NCBI RefSeq assembly: GCF_004362715.1
Contig: NZ_SNYC01000003.1
Span: 185,591 to 249,590, forward strand
DNA length: 64,000 nt
Direction of reading: 5' to 3'
Origin: Pedobacter metabolipauper
Lineage (GTDB): Bacteria; Bacteroidota; Bacteroidia; Sphingobacteriales; Sphingobacteriaceae
Numbering within the stretch: position 1 is the first letter of the stretch; each line of letters opens with the position of its first letter. The translations under genes were made by a program, and so were the position numbers. Below are positions 7,866 to 17,347 of this stretch, in pieces. The notes below the pieces were generated by a model. That model was not told the DNA's origin, made no database searches, and saw only the letters and a program-made list of their open reading frames with translations.

Positions 7866-9293
7866 ATGAAAATTTTATTAACGGGTACCACCGGTTACAT
7901 CGGTAAGCGGTTATTGCCACAACTGCTTGAAAAAGGGCATCATGTAACCTGTTGTGTGCGGGATAAAAGCAGGTTTGATGTTCTTGCCTATAAAAGCTTA
8001 AACATCACTGTCATTGAGGTAGACCTGTTAAAGGAAGAAACTTTAAAAGACATTCCAGATGATATCGATGCCGCATATTACCTGGTTCATTCGATGTCCG
8101 GAGGCGGCGACTTTAGTAAACTGGAGGCGCAAAGCGCAGAGAACTTTAGCAGGAGAATGAACAAAACGACTGCCCGGCAGCTGATTTACCTGAGCGGGAT
8201 TACCAGTGAACAAAAACTTTCCAAACACCTTTCATCACGCAAAAACGTAGAAGATATTTTTAAAAAAGGGAGTACCCCCTTAACGGTACTGCATGCAGGT
8301 ATTATTGTTGGCTCCGGAAGTGCATCCTTTGAGATCATCCGTGACCTTGTAGAAAAGTTACCCGTTATGATTGCACCAAAATGGGTACATACCAAGTGCC
8401 AGCCGGTAGCCATAAGGAATGTTCTTGAGTTTTTATCTGGCGTATTACTCAGGGCAGATACCTTTAACCATTCTTTTGATATCTATGGGCCGGACATCCT
8501 GACCTATAAAGAAATGCTGATGGAATTTGCAGCATCAAGAAAATTGAAGCGAAAGATTTGGGTAGTTCCTGTAATGACGCCAAGACTTTCTTCCTACTGG
8601 CTTTATTTTGTGACCTCAACTTCTTATTCTTTGGCTAAGAACCTGGTAGAAAGCATGAAGATCGATGTAGTGGCAAAACCAAATGATCTTTCAGAACGTT
8701 TATCCATAAATTTATTGAGCTATAGAGAGGCTTTAGAGATCGCTTTTGATAAAATAGAACAGAACCAAATCTTATCCAGCTGGACAGATGCCCTTAGCGG
8801 GAGAACATTTAGCACCGGACTTTCCAGGCATATTGAAGTACCATTGCATGGCTGTATGCGGGATGTTAAAAAGATAAAGATAAAAGATGTTGAACCCGTA
8901 TTGGACAGGATCTTTTCCATTGGCGGTAGTTCCGGATGGTATTATGCAGACTGGCTTTGGGGCATCCGCGGATTTATTGATAAGCTATTTGGGGGTGTGG
9001 GACTAAGAAGGGGAAGGCGTAACCGGTCGGTGATCTCTGCTGGAGAATCGCTGGATTTCTGGCGTGTACTGTATGCAAACAGGGAGGAACGCAGGTTGTT
9101 GTTATATGCGGAAATGAAACTTCCGGGAGAAGCCTGGCTGGAATTTAAAATTGGCAAAGATCTTGTACTGGAGCAAACGGCTACTTTCCGTCCACTTGGC
9201 ATTATGGGCAGATTATATTGGTATAGCGTACTGCCTTTTCATGGATTTATTTTTAAGGGAATGATCCGCAGACTAGCGGGACTGATCCGTTAA
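7866..9293 (+). CDS. NAD(P)-binding SDR-like protein with DUF2867
   Basis: A 475-residue protein. The first ~290 residues are an atypical short-chain dehydrogenase/NmrA-like Rossmann domain: ILLTGTTGYIGKRLLPQLL carries the TGxxGxxG nucleotide loop, followed by YYLVHSMSGGG and LIYLSGI. The remaining ~170 residues match the DUF2867 pattern (IFSIGGSSGWYYADWLWGIRG ends its opening motif, and FRPLGIMGRLYWYSVLPFH lies near the end). The fusion is common in bacteria and annotated as NADH-binding, but the substrate is unknown. It starts right after a hairpin and lies in line with mdaB, suggesting a redox-related pair. Near-complete family length, no frame disruption. Confidence 0.85.
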   Translation: MKILLTGTTGYIGKRLLPQLLEKGHHVTCCVRDKSRFDVLAYKSLNITVIEVDLLKEETLKDIPDDIDAAYYLVHSMSGGGDFSKLEAQSAENFSRRMNKTTARQLIYLSGITSEQKLSKHLSSRKNVEDIFKKGSTPLTVLHAGIIVGSGSASFEIIRDLVEKLPVMIAPKWVHTKCQPVAIRNVLEFLSGVLLRADTFNHSFDIYGPDILTYKEMLMEFAASRKLKRKIWVVPVMTPRLSSYWLYFVTSTSYSLAKNLVESMKIDVVAKPNDLSERLSINLLSYREALEIAFDKIEQNQILSSWTDALSGRTFSTGLSRHIEVPLHGCMRDVKKIKIKDVEPVLDRIFSIGGSSGWYYADWLWGIRGFIDKLFGGVGLRRGRRNRSVISAGESLDFWRVLYANREERRLLLYAEMKLPGEAWLEFKIGKDLVLEQTATFRPLGIMGRLYWYSVLPFHGFIFKGMIRRLAGLIR

Positions 9294-9344
9294 AAATATC
9301 TCAAAAAATACCTTGATGGATGTTTTAAATTTTTAAAATTCTAA

Positions 9345-9371
9345 TAGTTTTGTAAAACTGACGATTGTCAG
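9345..9371 (+). promoter_or_regulatory. Promoter and small dyad before bacteriophytochrome gene
   Basis: TAGTTTTG (9345-9352) is a perfect TAnnTTTG -7 box. It is followed by the dyad CTGAC-GATT-GTCAG (9358-9371), which would lie at the start of the transcript. A clean -33 element was not found. Confidence 0.5.
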
Positions 9372-9384
9372 CATATAATAGTTT

Positions 9385-11598
9385 ATGAATAATTACCAAG
9401 TTGACCTAACGAACTGTGATAAAGAGCCGATCCATATACCTGGTAAAGTTCAGTCACACGGATTTCTTATAGCCATAAGTTCTTTAACCTTTCAGGTTAC
9501 TTATGTAAGTGAAAATGTAACGGAGTTTCTGGATCTGTCTGCTGTGAAAATATTAGATATGGATGCATCCGCACTTGGTGCATTCTTTTCAAAAGATGGC
9601 GAAGATATAGATTTGGGCCAGCTCCTTAAACTGGGAAAGAGTCAAAATAGCTTTGATATTATTAATCCGTATAAATTCAGGATCAAAGATGAACCGTATT
9701 ACCTGATCATTCACCAGTCGGCAGACGATTTTGTATTGGAATTTGAGCAGATCACCCTGGAGTATGACATTCAAAATATCATAGGTAGGTCCATATCTCA
9801 GATCCTAACGAACAAATCGCTTATCGGGCTTCTCAGTAATGCTGCGCAGGAAGTTAAAAACATCATCGAATATGACAGGGTCATGATCTATCGTTTTCTG
9901 GATGATGGTCATGGTGAAGTGGTGGCTGAAGTGAAGAACGAAGACCTGGAGCCATTTTTTGGCTTACACTATCCGGCATCTGATATTCCAAAACAAGCCA
10001 GGGAACTGTATAAATTGAATTATACACGCATCATTGCAGATGTAGAAACGACAAGTTCTGCCATTGCTACCTATATTCTGGATAAACCGCTGGATTTGAC
10101 AAATTCCGGTCTCCGTGCCGTATCACCCATACACATCCAGTATTTGAAAAATATGGGTGTTGCATCTAGTTTTAGTATTTCACTAATGGCTAATGGAGAA
10201 TTATGGGGATTAATTGCCTGTCATAATTATAGCCCTAAATTTATTGATTATAAGGCAAGGGAAGGGGCTAAGCTAATTGGACAGATTCTGTCGTCCGCAT
10301 TAGAATACCGGCAGGGAGAAGAAGATACGGAAAAAAGCAATCTGTTAAATGAAGCGGTTCAGGATCTTTCTGGTTATTTGGAAAAAGATCCGGATCTGAT
10401 CTCGGCATTGACCCGTCATAAAGTTTCTTTACTGGATGTGACGCACAGCTCTGGCGTTGCTTTTTTTTATGAGAAACAGTTATATACCATGGGGCAGACT
10501 CCTGCCATAGATGACCTCAATGAACTTTGCAGATGGCTAAAACAAACCATGCAGGAATCTGTTTACCACACCCATCAGCTGCCTGAAGTTTATAAACCCG
10601 CAAGGGATTATGCAGATCTTGCAAGTGGTATCCTGGCGTGTATGCTTTCTAAAGAATTGGGAGAACTCATTATCTGGTTTAAACCGGAGCAAATTGAAAC
10701 GATAAACTGGGCTGGTAATCCGGAAAAACCCGCAGAGCCTGATGTTGATGGTAATATCATACTTTCACCAAGACATTCATTTGAAAGCTGGGCGCAGATC
10801 GTTAAAAATACATCCTCAAGATGGCGTGGGTCGGAGATTTCCGGTGTCTTAAAACTTCGGGAACGGGTATTGGCTGCTATCCATAAGAAAGCCAATGAGA
10901 TCAGGATCTTAAATGAACGTTTAAAGCTGGCGTACGATGAACTGGACACTTTTAGCTACACGATCTCACACGATCTAAGGACCCCGCTGACTTCTATAAA
11001 AAGCTATACAGAACTTTTTCTGGCACAAAATAAGGAGTTGGATGAGAAGGGGAAAAAATTACTCGATCGCGTAGTTAGCGGTGCAGATAAGATGGCGTTT
11101 CTGATCAATGAAATTTTGAAACTGGCCAGGGTGGGAAGATCTGATATTCAATTTGCGACAATAAATGCTCAGAAACTGGTTCAGGAAATTACATTAGAGG
11201 TGATTTCGGCTTTAAATGCACCACATGTGAAAGTGGTTGTAGGGGACTGCCCTGATCTGACAGGAGATCAAACTTTAATCACACAGGTATTCACCAACCT
11301 GATCAGCAATGCCATAAAGTATTCTGAAAAGTCTCCGGATCCTGAGGTTTATATAGAAGGAAAGCTAGTGGGTGATGAAGTAATTTACAGTATTAAAGAT
11401 AATGGCATTGGTATTGATGTAAATTATCACGATAAGGTGTTTGAGCTTTTCAAACGCATGGATAATGTTAGGGATTACGAAGGCACGGGAGTAGGCTTGG
11501 CTATTGTTAAGCGTATTATAGAACGTCACAATGGGAGAATTTGGTTTGAGAGTGAGTTAAAAGTGGGTACAGTATTTTATATCGCATTTAAAAAATAG
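9385..11598 (+). CDS. bphP: Bacteriophytochrome sensor histidine kinase
   Basis: A 737-residue red/far-red light sensor with full phytochrome architecture: PAS-2 (about 10-115), GAF (130-300), PHY (310-500), HisKA (510-585) and HATPase (625-737). The biliverdin-attachment Cys of bacteriophytochromes is present at residue 11 in LTNCDKEPIHIPG. The GAF motif PASDIP puts Asp at residue 200, and the PHY tongue motif PRHSFE begins at 462. The phosphorylated His is residue 529 in SHDLRTPL; N, G1 and G2 boxes follow (NLISNAIKYS, DNGIGID, GTGVGLAI). The protein should covalently bind biliverdin. The response regulator starts four bases after the stop. No heme oxygenase gene for making biliverdin is visible in this window. 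Confidence 0.95.
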   Translation: MNNYQVDLTNCDKEPIHIPGKVQSHGFLIAISSLTFQVTYVSENVTEFLDLSAVKILDMDASALGAFFSKDGEDIDLGQLLKLGKSQNSFDIINPYKFRIKDEPYYLIIHQSADDFVLEFEQITLEYDIQNIIGRSISQILTNKSLIGLLSNAAQEVKNIIEYDRVMIYRFLDDGHGEVVAEVKNEDLEPFFGLHYPASDIPKQARELYKLNYTRIIADVETTSSAIATYILDKPLDLTNSGLRAVSPIHIQYLKNMGVASSFSISLMANGELWGLIACHNYSPKFIDYKAREGAKLIGQILSSALEYRQGEEDTEKSNLLNEAVQDLSGYLEKDPDLISALTRHKVSLLDVTHSSGVAFFYEKQLYTMGQTPAIDDLNELCRWLKQTMQESVYHTHQLPEVYKPARDYADLASGILACMLSKELGELIIWFKPEQIETINWAGNPEKPAEPDVDGNIILSPRHSFESWAQIVKNTSSRWRGSEISGVLKLRERVLAAIHKKANEIRILNERLKLAYDELDTFSYTISHDLRTPLTSIKSYTELFLAQNKELDEKGKKLLDRVVSGADKMAFLINEILKLARVGRSDIQFATINAQKLVQEITLEVISALNAPHVKVVVGDCPDLTGDQTLITQVFTNLISNAIKYSEKSPDPEVYIEGKLVGDEVIYSIKDNGIGIDVNYHDKVFELFKRMDNVRDYEGTGVGLAIVKRIIERHNGRIWFESELKVGTVFYIAFKK

Positions 11599-11602
11599 GA
11601 TT

Positions 11603-12022
11603 ATGGTTTCGCCGGATATATTTTATGTTGAGGATGATCAGGACTTTGCGTTTATCCTGGAACATGCTGTAAAGGAAGTTAGGGACGACCTGACGCTCAG
11701 TGTGGTGGAAGATGGGAGAGATGCCATCCAGGCTCTTGAACGTTTCGCAGAAGATAAGCTGAGGCCTAAAATAATTCTGTTAGATCTTAACCTGCCTGGT
11801 CTTTCTGGTTTGGATGTACTAAAAAGAATTAAGGAGATCCCTTATCTTAGACATACACCGGTTATTTTATTCTCCACATCCGATGATCCTATGGATGTTA
11901 AAGCATCGTATGAATTTGGTGCAAATGCATACATTACGAAACCATCAGGATATAATAATTTAATTACCTGCATACGGTCCTTACATGAATTCTGGTTCAA
12001 TCAGAATAAGACGATCAATTAG
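11603..12022 (+). CDS. Response regulator (Rcp1-like), partner of the phytochrome
   Basis: A 139-residue single-domain receiver of the Rcp1 type that commonly follows phytochrome kinases. The acidic pocket is EDD near the start, the phosphoacceptor is Asp61 in LLDLNLPG, and the conserved Lys is residue 113 in ITKP. There is no output domain, so it likely acts by protein interaction or relays phosphate. It starts four bases after the kinase stop, indicating one operon, and a strong terminator follows. This is the direct phosphorylation partner by context and family knowledge; downstream targets are unknown. Confidence 0.93.
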   Translation: MVSPDIFYVEDDQDFAFILEHAVKEVRDDLTLSVVEDGRDAIQALERFAEDKLRPKIILLDLNLPGLSGLDVLKRIKEIPYLRHTPVILFSTSDDPMDVKASYEFGANAYITKPSGYNNLITCIRSLHEFWFNQNKTIN

Positions 12023-12065
12023 ATCATAATCATTTAAATCCAGATCATAATAACTTAAATTATAC

Positions 12066-12096
12066 AACCCTGAATTGAAAAATTCAGGGTTTTTTG
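12066..12096 (+). terminator. Rho-independent terminator of phytochrome operon
   Basis: AACCCTGAATT (12066-12076), loop GAAA, then AATTCAGGGTT (12081-12091) followed by more T. It also separates the operon from the convergent acidic-protein gene. Confidence 0.93.
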
Positions 12097-12103
12097 TAAT
12101 CAT

Positions 12104-12367
12104 TTAAATATTCAGGCTCAGATCATCATCTTCGTCATGATTCAGATCTGAATCGTCATCGTAATCAAAGTCGGTTTCTTCAGGCTCTGCATCTCCTTCA
12201 AAATCTTCATCAATATTCTCTCCATACAGATCATCATCCTCCAAAACATCGTCATCATCTTCGGGGTCTGACGGAGGAGGGACTTGCTGGTTTATTTTAA
12301 GATCTAAATCGTCAGTTTCTGCAGTAAGTGCTGGATCAGTGATCACTTTTTGTTCAAGGGTTTCCAT
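12104..12367 (-). CDS. Small, extremely acidic protein of unknown function
   Basis: An 87-residue protein that I do not recognise. After the first ~35 residues it is dominated by Asp and Glu, with runs such as EDDDDVLEDDDLYG and FDYDDDSDLNHDEDDD, and almost no basic residues. There is no signal peptide or membrane segment. It is probably disordered and could bind cations or basic proteins, or act as a DNA mimic; this is speculation. The gene lies between the phytochrome operon terminator and a response-regulator gene on the same strand, 62 bases downstream of the latter. Low-complexity composition makes homology calls unreliable. Confidence 0.65.
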   Translation of the reverse strand: METLEQKVITDPALTAETDDLDLKINQQVPPPSDPEDDDDVLEDDDLYGENIDEDFEGDAEPEETDFDYDDDSDLNHDEDDDLSLNI

Positions 12368-12429
12368 AACAGTATTTATTTAATGAAATAACGAATAAAC
12401 GGTTCAGAGGATTCTAAATTTAACGTCTT

Positions 12430-12795
12430 TTAAGCAGCAGGCAGGAATTGATTTACTTTTTCCAGCATGATACTGAGATCAAATGGTTTTGGAAGAAAAC
12501 CATCTGCACAGGATTTTTTACGCATCAGATCTTCTGGAAAATGTGCCGACATCATCAAAACAGGGATCTTTCCGGATTTCTCCCTGTTTTTAATAGCTGC
12601 GCAAACTTCAAGTCCATCACCATCAGGAAGTCTCACATCCAGTAAGAACAGGTCTGGTAAGGTCTTATTAACTGCTTTATTAAATGCAGAAACGGTTTCA
12701 AATAAGTGGACATCAAAACCTTCTTCACTTAGATAATATTGAAGGATATACCCAATATCCTCATTGTCTTCTACGATATATATGCACTTTTTCAT
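12430..12795 (-). CDS. Single-domain response regulator
   Basis: A 121-residue receiver: IVEDNED acidic pocket, phosphoacceptor Asp53 in LFLLDVRLPDGDG, and Lys in LPKPFD. There is no DNA-binding domain. The ATG at 12795 is chosen because the longer frame adds 17 residues that do not belong to the fold. No kinase is adjacent on this strand; the phytochrome kinase lies nearby on the other strand and might cross-talk. CheY-like and Spo0F-like roles are both possible. Confidence 0.88.
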   Translation of the reverse strand: MKKCIYIVEDNEDIGYILQYYLSEEGFDVHLFETVSAFNKAVNKTLPDLFLLDVRLPDGDGLEVCAAIKNREKSGKIPVLMMSAHFPEDLMRKKSCADGFLPKPFDLSIMLEKVNQFLPAA

Positions 12796-12886
12796 GACTT
12801 TCAATTTAATGATAACCAATAATTTAGGTATTTTTAAATAGAACACTTCGAAAGACAGAAAGTTTTGAACAGGTGTTTGTTAGATG

Positions 12887-14491
12887 CTATTGCTTATTTA
12901 ACCTGGCCTCTTCAAGATCCAGGTTATCTTCCATATCGCGGAGTACTTCATGATCAAATTCTTTGGTGGTCTTGATCTTTCTAAGTCCTGCCCGTCTAAG
13001 GTCAATCAGTTCCAGCATAATATCGCGGTATAATTTTCTTACCGACGTAACCTGTTCTTTCTGAGTCTGTTCGATCCTTGTTCGCTCTGTGGCGTTGATA
13101 CTGCGCTCCAGTTGCTCTTTGATCCGTGCAATGGTTTCAAACTGGCTCATTTCACTGCTGTATTTTTTATTCAGGTGCAGAACAGATTCTTTGGCCAGCT
13201 GCAGGCGTATCGACTCCATCTGATCTCCTTCAGGTACATGTTCGTCAATCTCCTCTACTTTTAGCCATTTTAATACGAGCGGAAGGGTTAATCCCTGGAA
13301 AACCAGGGTGACCAATATGACGATGAACGTAATAAATAAGATCATATTCCGATGTGGAAAAGGATCACCATTATTTAAGGTAAGCGGAATGGCAAGTGCA
13401 GAAGCTAAAGAGACCACGCCCCGCATGCCCGCCCATCCAATAATAAAGGGAAGCTTTAATCCCGGGCTTTTCTCTCTTCTCCTGATGCCTGCACTTAAAA
13501 ACCTTGGAATGAAACCTGCTGCATACACCAATACGATCCGTGCAACAATTACAATCGCACTGATGATCAATGCGTACTTAATTGCATCTTCCATTGAATA
13601 TTCTTCCAGTCCGTTAATGATGACGGGCAGTTCCAATCCAATCAGGATAAATACAAAACCGTTTAGCAGAAATCCCAGGGTAGCCCAAACTTCTTTGGTT
13701 TGAAGACGTGTATGGTAGTTTAAGAAATCATTGGACCGAAAGGACAAAAACAGACCACCACTAACTACTGCCAATACGCCAGACCAATGAAACTCTTCTG
13801 CAACGATGTACATCAGGTACGGTGCAATTAAAGTGATTGGTGTAGTGATACTTGATGATTTAGCCCAGTGTTTAAGAACGAAATATAAGATGTGCGCAAT
13901 AACCAAACCCACTACAACACCCATAACTGCAAGGATCAGAAAGTCTGTAGCCGCTTTTTGAAATACAAACTGTCCGGTTAATATCGCTGCAATGGCGAAA
14001 CGGAATACCGTTAACGAGGCTGCGTCATTAACCAGGCTTTCGCCTTCAAGCATGGTTAATCCTCTTCTTGGCATCTTTACACCTTTCAACACTGATGTGG
14101 CTGCAACGGCATCGGGTGGAGAGATGACACCTCCAAGTAAAAAGCCAAATGCGAGTGTAAAGCCCGGAATGATACTGACCGAAAAATAAGCGATGGCCAG
14201 TGAGGTGATCAGTACAAGCCCAAAACCCAATAGAAAGATAGATCTTTTCCACTTCCAGAAATCATTCCAGGAAGTATACCAGGCCGCTTCAAATAAAAGA
14301 GGAGGCAGGAAAATGAGAAATACCATATCCGGATCAATGCTTACTGCAGGAATTCCAGGTATAAAACTAATGCCTAAGCCGCCTATAACCAGAAAAATAG
14401 GATAGGAGATCTTCCAGCGCTGGCTAAGCAGGTAAAGCATGGCCATGGCAAAGAATAAGGCAAGGATTAAAAGCAGGTTGGCATGTATCAT
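12887..14491 (-). CDS. Na+/H+ antiporter, CPA1/NhaP family
   Basis: A 534-residue transporter with about 11-12 membrane segments over the first ~420 residues and a cytoplasmic, charged helical tail of ~110 residues containing SINATERTRIEQTQKEQ. CPA1 landmarks are visible: FLPPLLFEAAW in the early segments, GVISPPDAVAATSVLKG, and EGESLVNDAASL with the paired Asn-Asp of the ion site. It exchanges cytoplasmic sodium (or potassium) for protons in pH and salt homeostasis. It lies 57 bases downstream of the FtsX permease gene on the same strand, which may be chance. Substrate preference cannot be told from sequence. Confidence 0.92.
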   Translation of the reverse strand: MIHANLLLILALFFAMAMLYLLSQRWKISYPIFLVIGGLGISFIPGIPAVSIDPDMVFLIFLPPLLFEAAWYTSWNDFWKWKRSIFLLGFGLVLITSLAIAYFSVSIIPGFTLAFGFLLGGVISPPDAVAATSVLKGVKMPRRGLTMLEGESLVNDAASLTVFRFAIAAILTGQFVFQKAATDFLILAVMGVVVGLVIAHILYFVLKHWAKSSSITTPITLIAPYLMYIVAEEFHWSGVLAVVSGGLFLSFRSNDFLNYHTRLQTKEVWATLGFLLNGFVFILIGLELPVIINGLEEYSMEDAIKYALIISAIVIVARIVLVYAAGFIPRFLSAGIRRREKSPGLKLPFIIGWAGMRGVVSLASALAIPLTLNNGDPFPHRNMILFITFIVILVTLVFQGLTLPLVLKWLKVEEIDEHVPEGDQMESIRLQLAKESVLHLNKKYSSEMSQFETIARIKEQLERSINATERTRIEQTQKEQVTSVRKLYRDIMLELIDLRRAGLRKIKTTKEFDHEVLRDMEDNLDLEEARLNKQ

Positions 14492-14548
14492 CCCGTAAAA
14501 ATAGCAAAATGCCTGAAGATAGTGCCAATCTGTACAGTTAAGGCATTA

Positions 14549-16915
14549 TTATTCTGATTTAATTGCTTCTGCAGGATTAGCAGTTGCTGCTTTATAAGCT
14601 TGCTGACTTACCGTTAGAAATGCAATGACCAATGTAAATAATGAAGATAAAATAAGTATAAACCAGTTGATTGCAATGTGAAAATCAAATTTAGACAACC
14701 AGATATTCATCAATATGTAAGTAACAGGTAAAGCGATCAGAATGGCAAGCAAGACCATTTTAATAAATTCAAACGATAGTAGCTGGATGAGGCTTTTTGT
14801 AGATGCGCCGAGTACTTTTCTAATCCCAATTTCTTTAGTGCGCAGTTCAGCGCTGTATGCCGATAACCCAAGTAAACCGAGACAGGAAATAAAAATAGAT
14901 AGTCCACTGAATAAGTTCGATAAAATAGAAAGAACACGCTCCTGATCTAATTTAGATTGATACAATTCATCGACAAACTTAATGTCGACCGGATATGCCG
15001 GATTAATTTCCTTACTGATCTTCCGGATCGTTTCCATTTGATCTGCAATATTTCCAGAGCTATTTAGCCGCATGGTAATTACTTCGGTATTAAATTTCCC
15101 ATAGGCAATGACCATTGGCATTTCTTGCCTGGATGGGTTACCCCAGATGATATCTTCAAATACGCCAACTACCGTTCTTTTAATTCCTTGAAATAAAATC
15201 AATTTTCCGATCGGATCTTTGAGGTTCATTTGTTTTATGGCAGTGTGGTTGAGTAATATTGAAGTGTTATCAGATACACTGTTTTCCTGGAAATCCCTGC
15301 CGCTGATCAATTTTACACCTGTTGTCTTTACGAAATCAGTTCCCGTAAAAATTTGATTAAAGCCAATTGTTTTATCTAATTCAGACATACCCGGCCATTC
15401 TACTCCTTGTGTTGATGAATTTTGCAATGCAATGCTTCCGGAGGTTTGACATATAGAGGTAACGGCTCCGGTAACAAGCAGTTTTGTTTTAAACAGGTCG
15501 TATTTTTGAAGCAAGGCACCTTCCTGCGGCATTTGTATCAATGCATGGTTATCGTATCCGGTAGGCCTGTTTTTAATGTGCTGTAGTTGTTTGTAAATGA
15601 TTATTGTTCCTGTGATCAGGAAAACAGCAAATCCAAATTGTACGATCACCAATGCTTTTCTAAAGTTTATTGAAAATGAGGAACCCGATTTGATGTTATT
15701 TTTTAATGTTTGTACAGGTTCGAAAGCTGAAAGGTAAAATGCAGGGTAGCTACCCGAAAGAATGCCCGTGATTCCTGCTGTCAGGATAATCCATGCCCAA
15801 TTTAGAGCGCTTAATGAACCAAGTTTCAGCTGCATACTGATTAGGCTATTTAAAGTTGGTAGCGTAATTTCCACCAGGATAATGGCAATGATTAAACTGC
15901 AAAATACCAATATTGTTGATTCAAGCAGGTATTGACTAATTAAAGAGATTTTTGTAGCTCCGATCGTTTTTCGGATACCTACCTCTTTTGCCCTTTTGGT
16001 AGAACGTGCAGTGGCGAGGTTCATGAAATTGATGCAGGCAATAAGTAGTATTCCAATACCCAGTCCGATGAAGATTTTTACCTGTTCAAAACGTCCGCCG
16101 CTTGGCTGACCATTTATAAATTCACCATTGAGGTGGTTTGCCAAGAGCGGATAGATAAATGGTTCATTCCTTGAGTTTTGGTCATGTTTTTTTAAAAAGT
16201 TCCTGAAGCCCGGGTTGAATTCTGCCACATTAACATGATCATTGAGTGTTAGCAAGGTATAAAAAGAATAATTTCCCCATTGCGGCCCTTTTGGCCATAG
16301 TCCCAGGTTTTCATTTAGCGATACCAGTGATTCAAAGCGATAGCTTACATTATCAGGCAAGTCCCGGATGATGCCGGTGACGTTCAAATCTGCCGAATTT
16401 TCAAACCTGATCACCTGGTTTAACACATCGGTACTGCCAAATAGTCTTTTTGCTGCGGTTTCAGATAGAATAATGGAATTTGGTTCTGAGAATGCCTTTT
16501 CCGGATTTCCACTGAGAAATTCAAACGTGAATATTTTGAGTATATCAGGATCTGCGAATCTGTTATCTACCTTAATGCTGTTGTTGTTATTTCCGATCAG
16601 GCTTTTCTGTGGCCAGGTGATTTTTGCAATATTCTTAATCCCTGAAAGCTCTTGTCTCATGGTTTCTGCTAAGACGTCAGGAGTTTGTGCGCCTGTACCA
16701 ATAATATGATTTGAATGGTCATTGAAGTTCACTTTAACCTCGTAAATGTGCTCAGAATTTTTATAATACCTGTCAAATTTATATTCACCGGAAACATAAA
16801 GGAAAAGTATTAGACAGGCACTTAAACCTATTGCAAAACCACCTAAATTGATGAAAGTAAATCCTTTGTTCCTTAATAGGTTTCTTACTGCGATTTTAAA
16901 ACTGAGTAGATGCAT
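14549..16915 (-). CDS. FtsX/MacB-type ABC transporter permease, orphan
   Basis: A 788-residue permease of the large Bacteroidota type: an N-terminal membrane segment (residues ~21-42), a MacB-like periplasmic domain, three membrane segments with the FtsX motif RSTKRAKEVGIRKTIGA, a second membrane anchor, a second periplasmic domain, and a C-terminal FtsX unit with LRTKEIGIRKVLGAS. This duplicated layout is typical of genes annotated as antimicrobial-peptide or lipoprotein transport permeases. No ATPase gene is adjacent; the nearest candidate is far away at 55522. The upstream 432 bases contain no gene, and its promoter must be there. Confidence 0.88.
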   Translation of the reverse strand: MHLLSFKIAVRNLLRNKGFTFINLGGFAIGLSACLILFLYVSGEYKFDRYYKNSEHIYEVKVNFNDHSNHIIGTGAQTPDVLAETMRQELSGIKNIAKITWPQKSLIGNNNNSIKVDNRFADPDILKIFTFEFLSGNPEKAFSEPNSIILSETAAKRLFGSTDVLNQVIRFENSADLNVTGIIRDLPDNVSYRFESLVSLNENLGLWPKGPQWGNYSFYTLLTLNDHVNVAEFNPGFRNFLKKHDQNSRNEPFIYPLLANHLNGEFINGQPSGGRFEQVKIFIGLGIGILLIACINFMNLATARSTKRAKEVGIRKTIGATKISLISQYLLESTILVFCSLIIAIILVEITLPTLNSLISMQLKLGSLSALNWAWIILTAGITGILSGSYPAFYLSAFEPVQTLKNNIKSGSSFSINFRKALVIVQFGFAVFLITGTIIIYKQLQHIKNRPTGYDNHALIQMPQEGALLQKYDLFKTKLLVTGAVTSICQTSGSIALQNSSTQGVEWPGMSELDKTIGFNQIFTGTDFVKTTGVKLISGRDFQENSVSDNTSILLNHTAIKQMNLKDPIGKLILFQGIKRTVVGVFEDIIWGNPSRQEMPMVIAYGKFNTEVITMRLNSSGNIADQMETIRKISKEINPAYPVDIKFVDELYQSKLDQERVLSILSNLFSGLSIFISCLGLLGLSAYSAELRTKEIGIRKVLGASTKSLIQLLSFEFIKMVLLAILIALPVTYILMNIWLSKFDFHIAINWFILILSSLFTLVIAFLTVSQQAYKAATANPAEAIKSE

Positions 16916-17347
16916 ATTTTTTCAAGTTTAAGTTGCGGGTAGCAGGTAACTAAACTTATGCCAAGGCCATGTATTGTGTTAAAAGCTGTATTGCAAGCCG
17001 TTTCACCAATTTTGATACCGAATAAGAACACTATACTGTTCGATTATGTACAGCAGGCGTTCGTTAACGGTCAGGTTGGTCTACTGATAATCTTTTATCT
17101 AAAAAAATGATAAGCCTTTAGTTAAGGTGTGTGTTTAGGTGTCTTAATTTATAAGTAATTTAAATGTTGTTGTTTAATGTAATTGGTTTTTTATTTAATA
17201 TCTTGCTTCATATCAAATGAATTATTTAAATCAAATTAACGTATGAAGAATTTATTCTTAAATGATATATTGATTATTCTGGAAATGCAAACACTTGTCT
17301 ATTCGGAAAAATAAATGTGATTAAACTCTTAATTAACGCTAAAATCT
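16916..17347. other. Intergenic region without a gene
   Basis: An A/T-rich stretch between the divergent permease and orphan-protein genes. I see no ORF with coding character and no RNA gene. It must hold both promoters. A loose sigma-54-like match on the minus strand near 17000-17015 has the wrong spacing. Confidence 0.5.

Noticed and set aside
16990..17020. Sigma-54-like promoter on the minus strand (GG and GC elements)
   Set aside because: The distance between the GG and GC elements is one base too long, and the rest of the consensus is weak.
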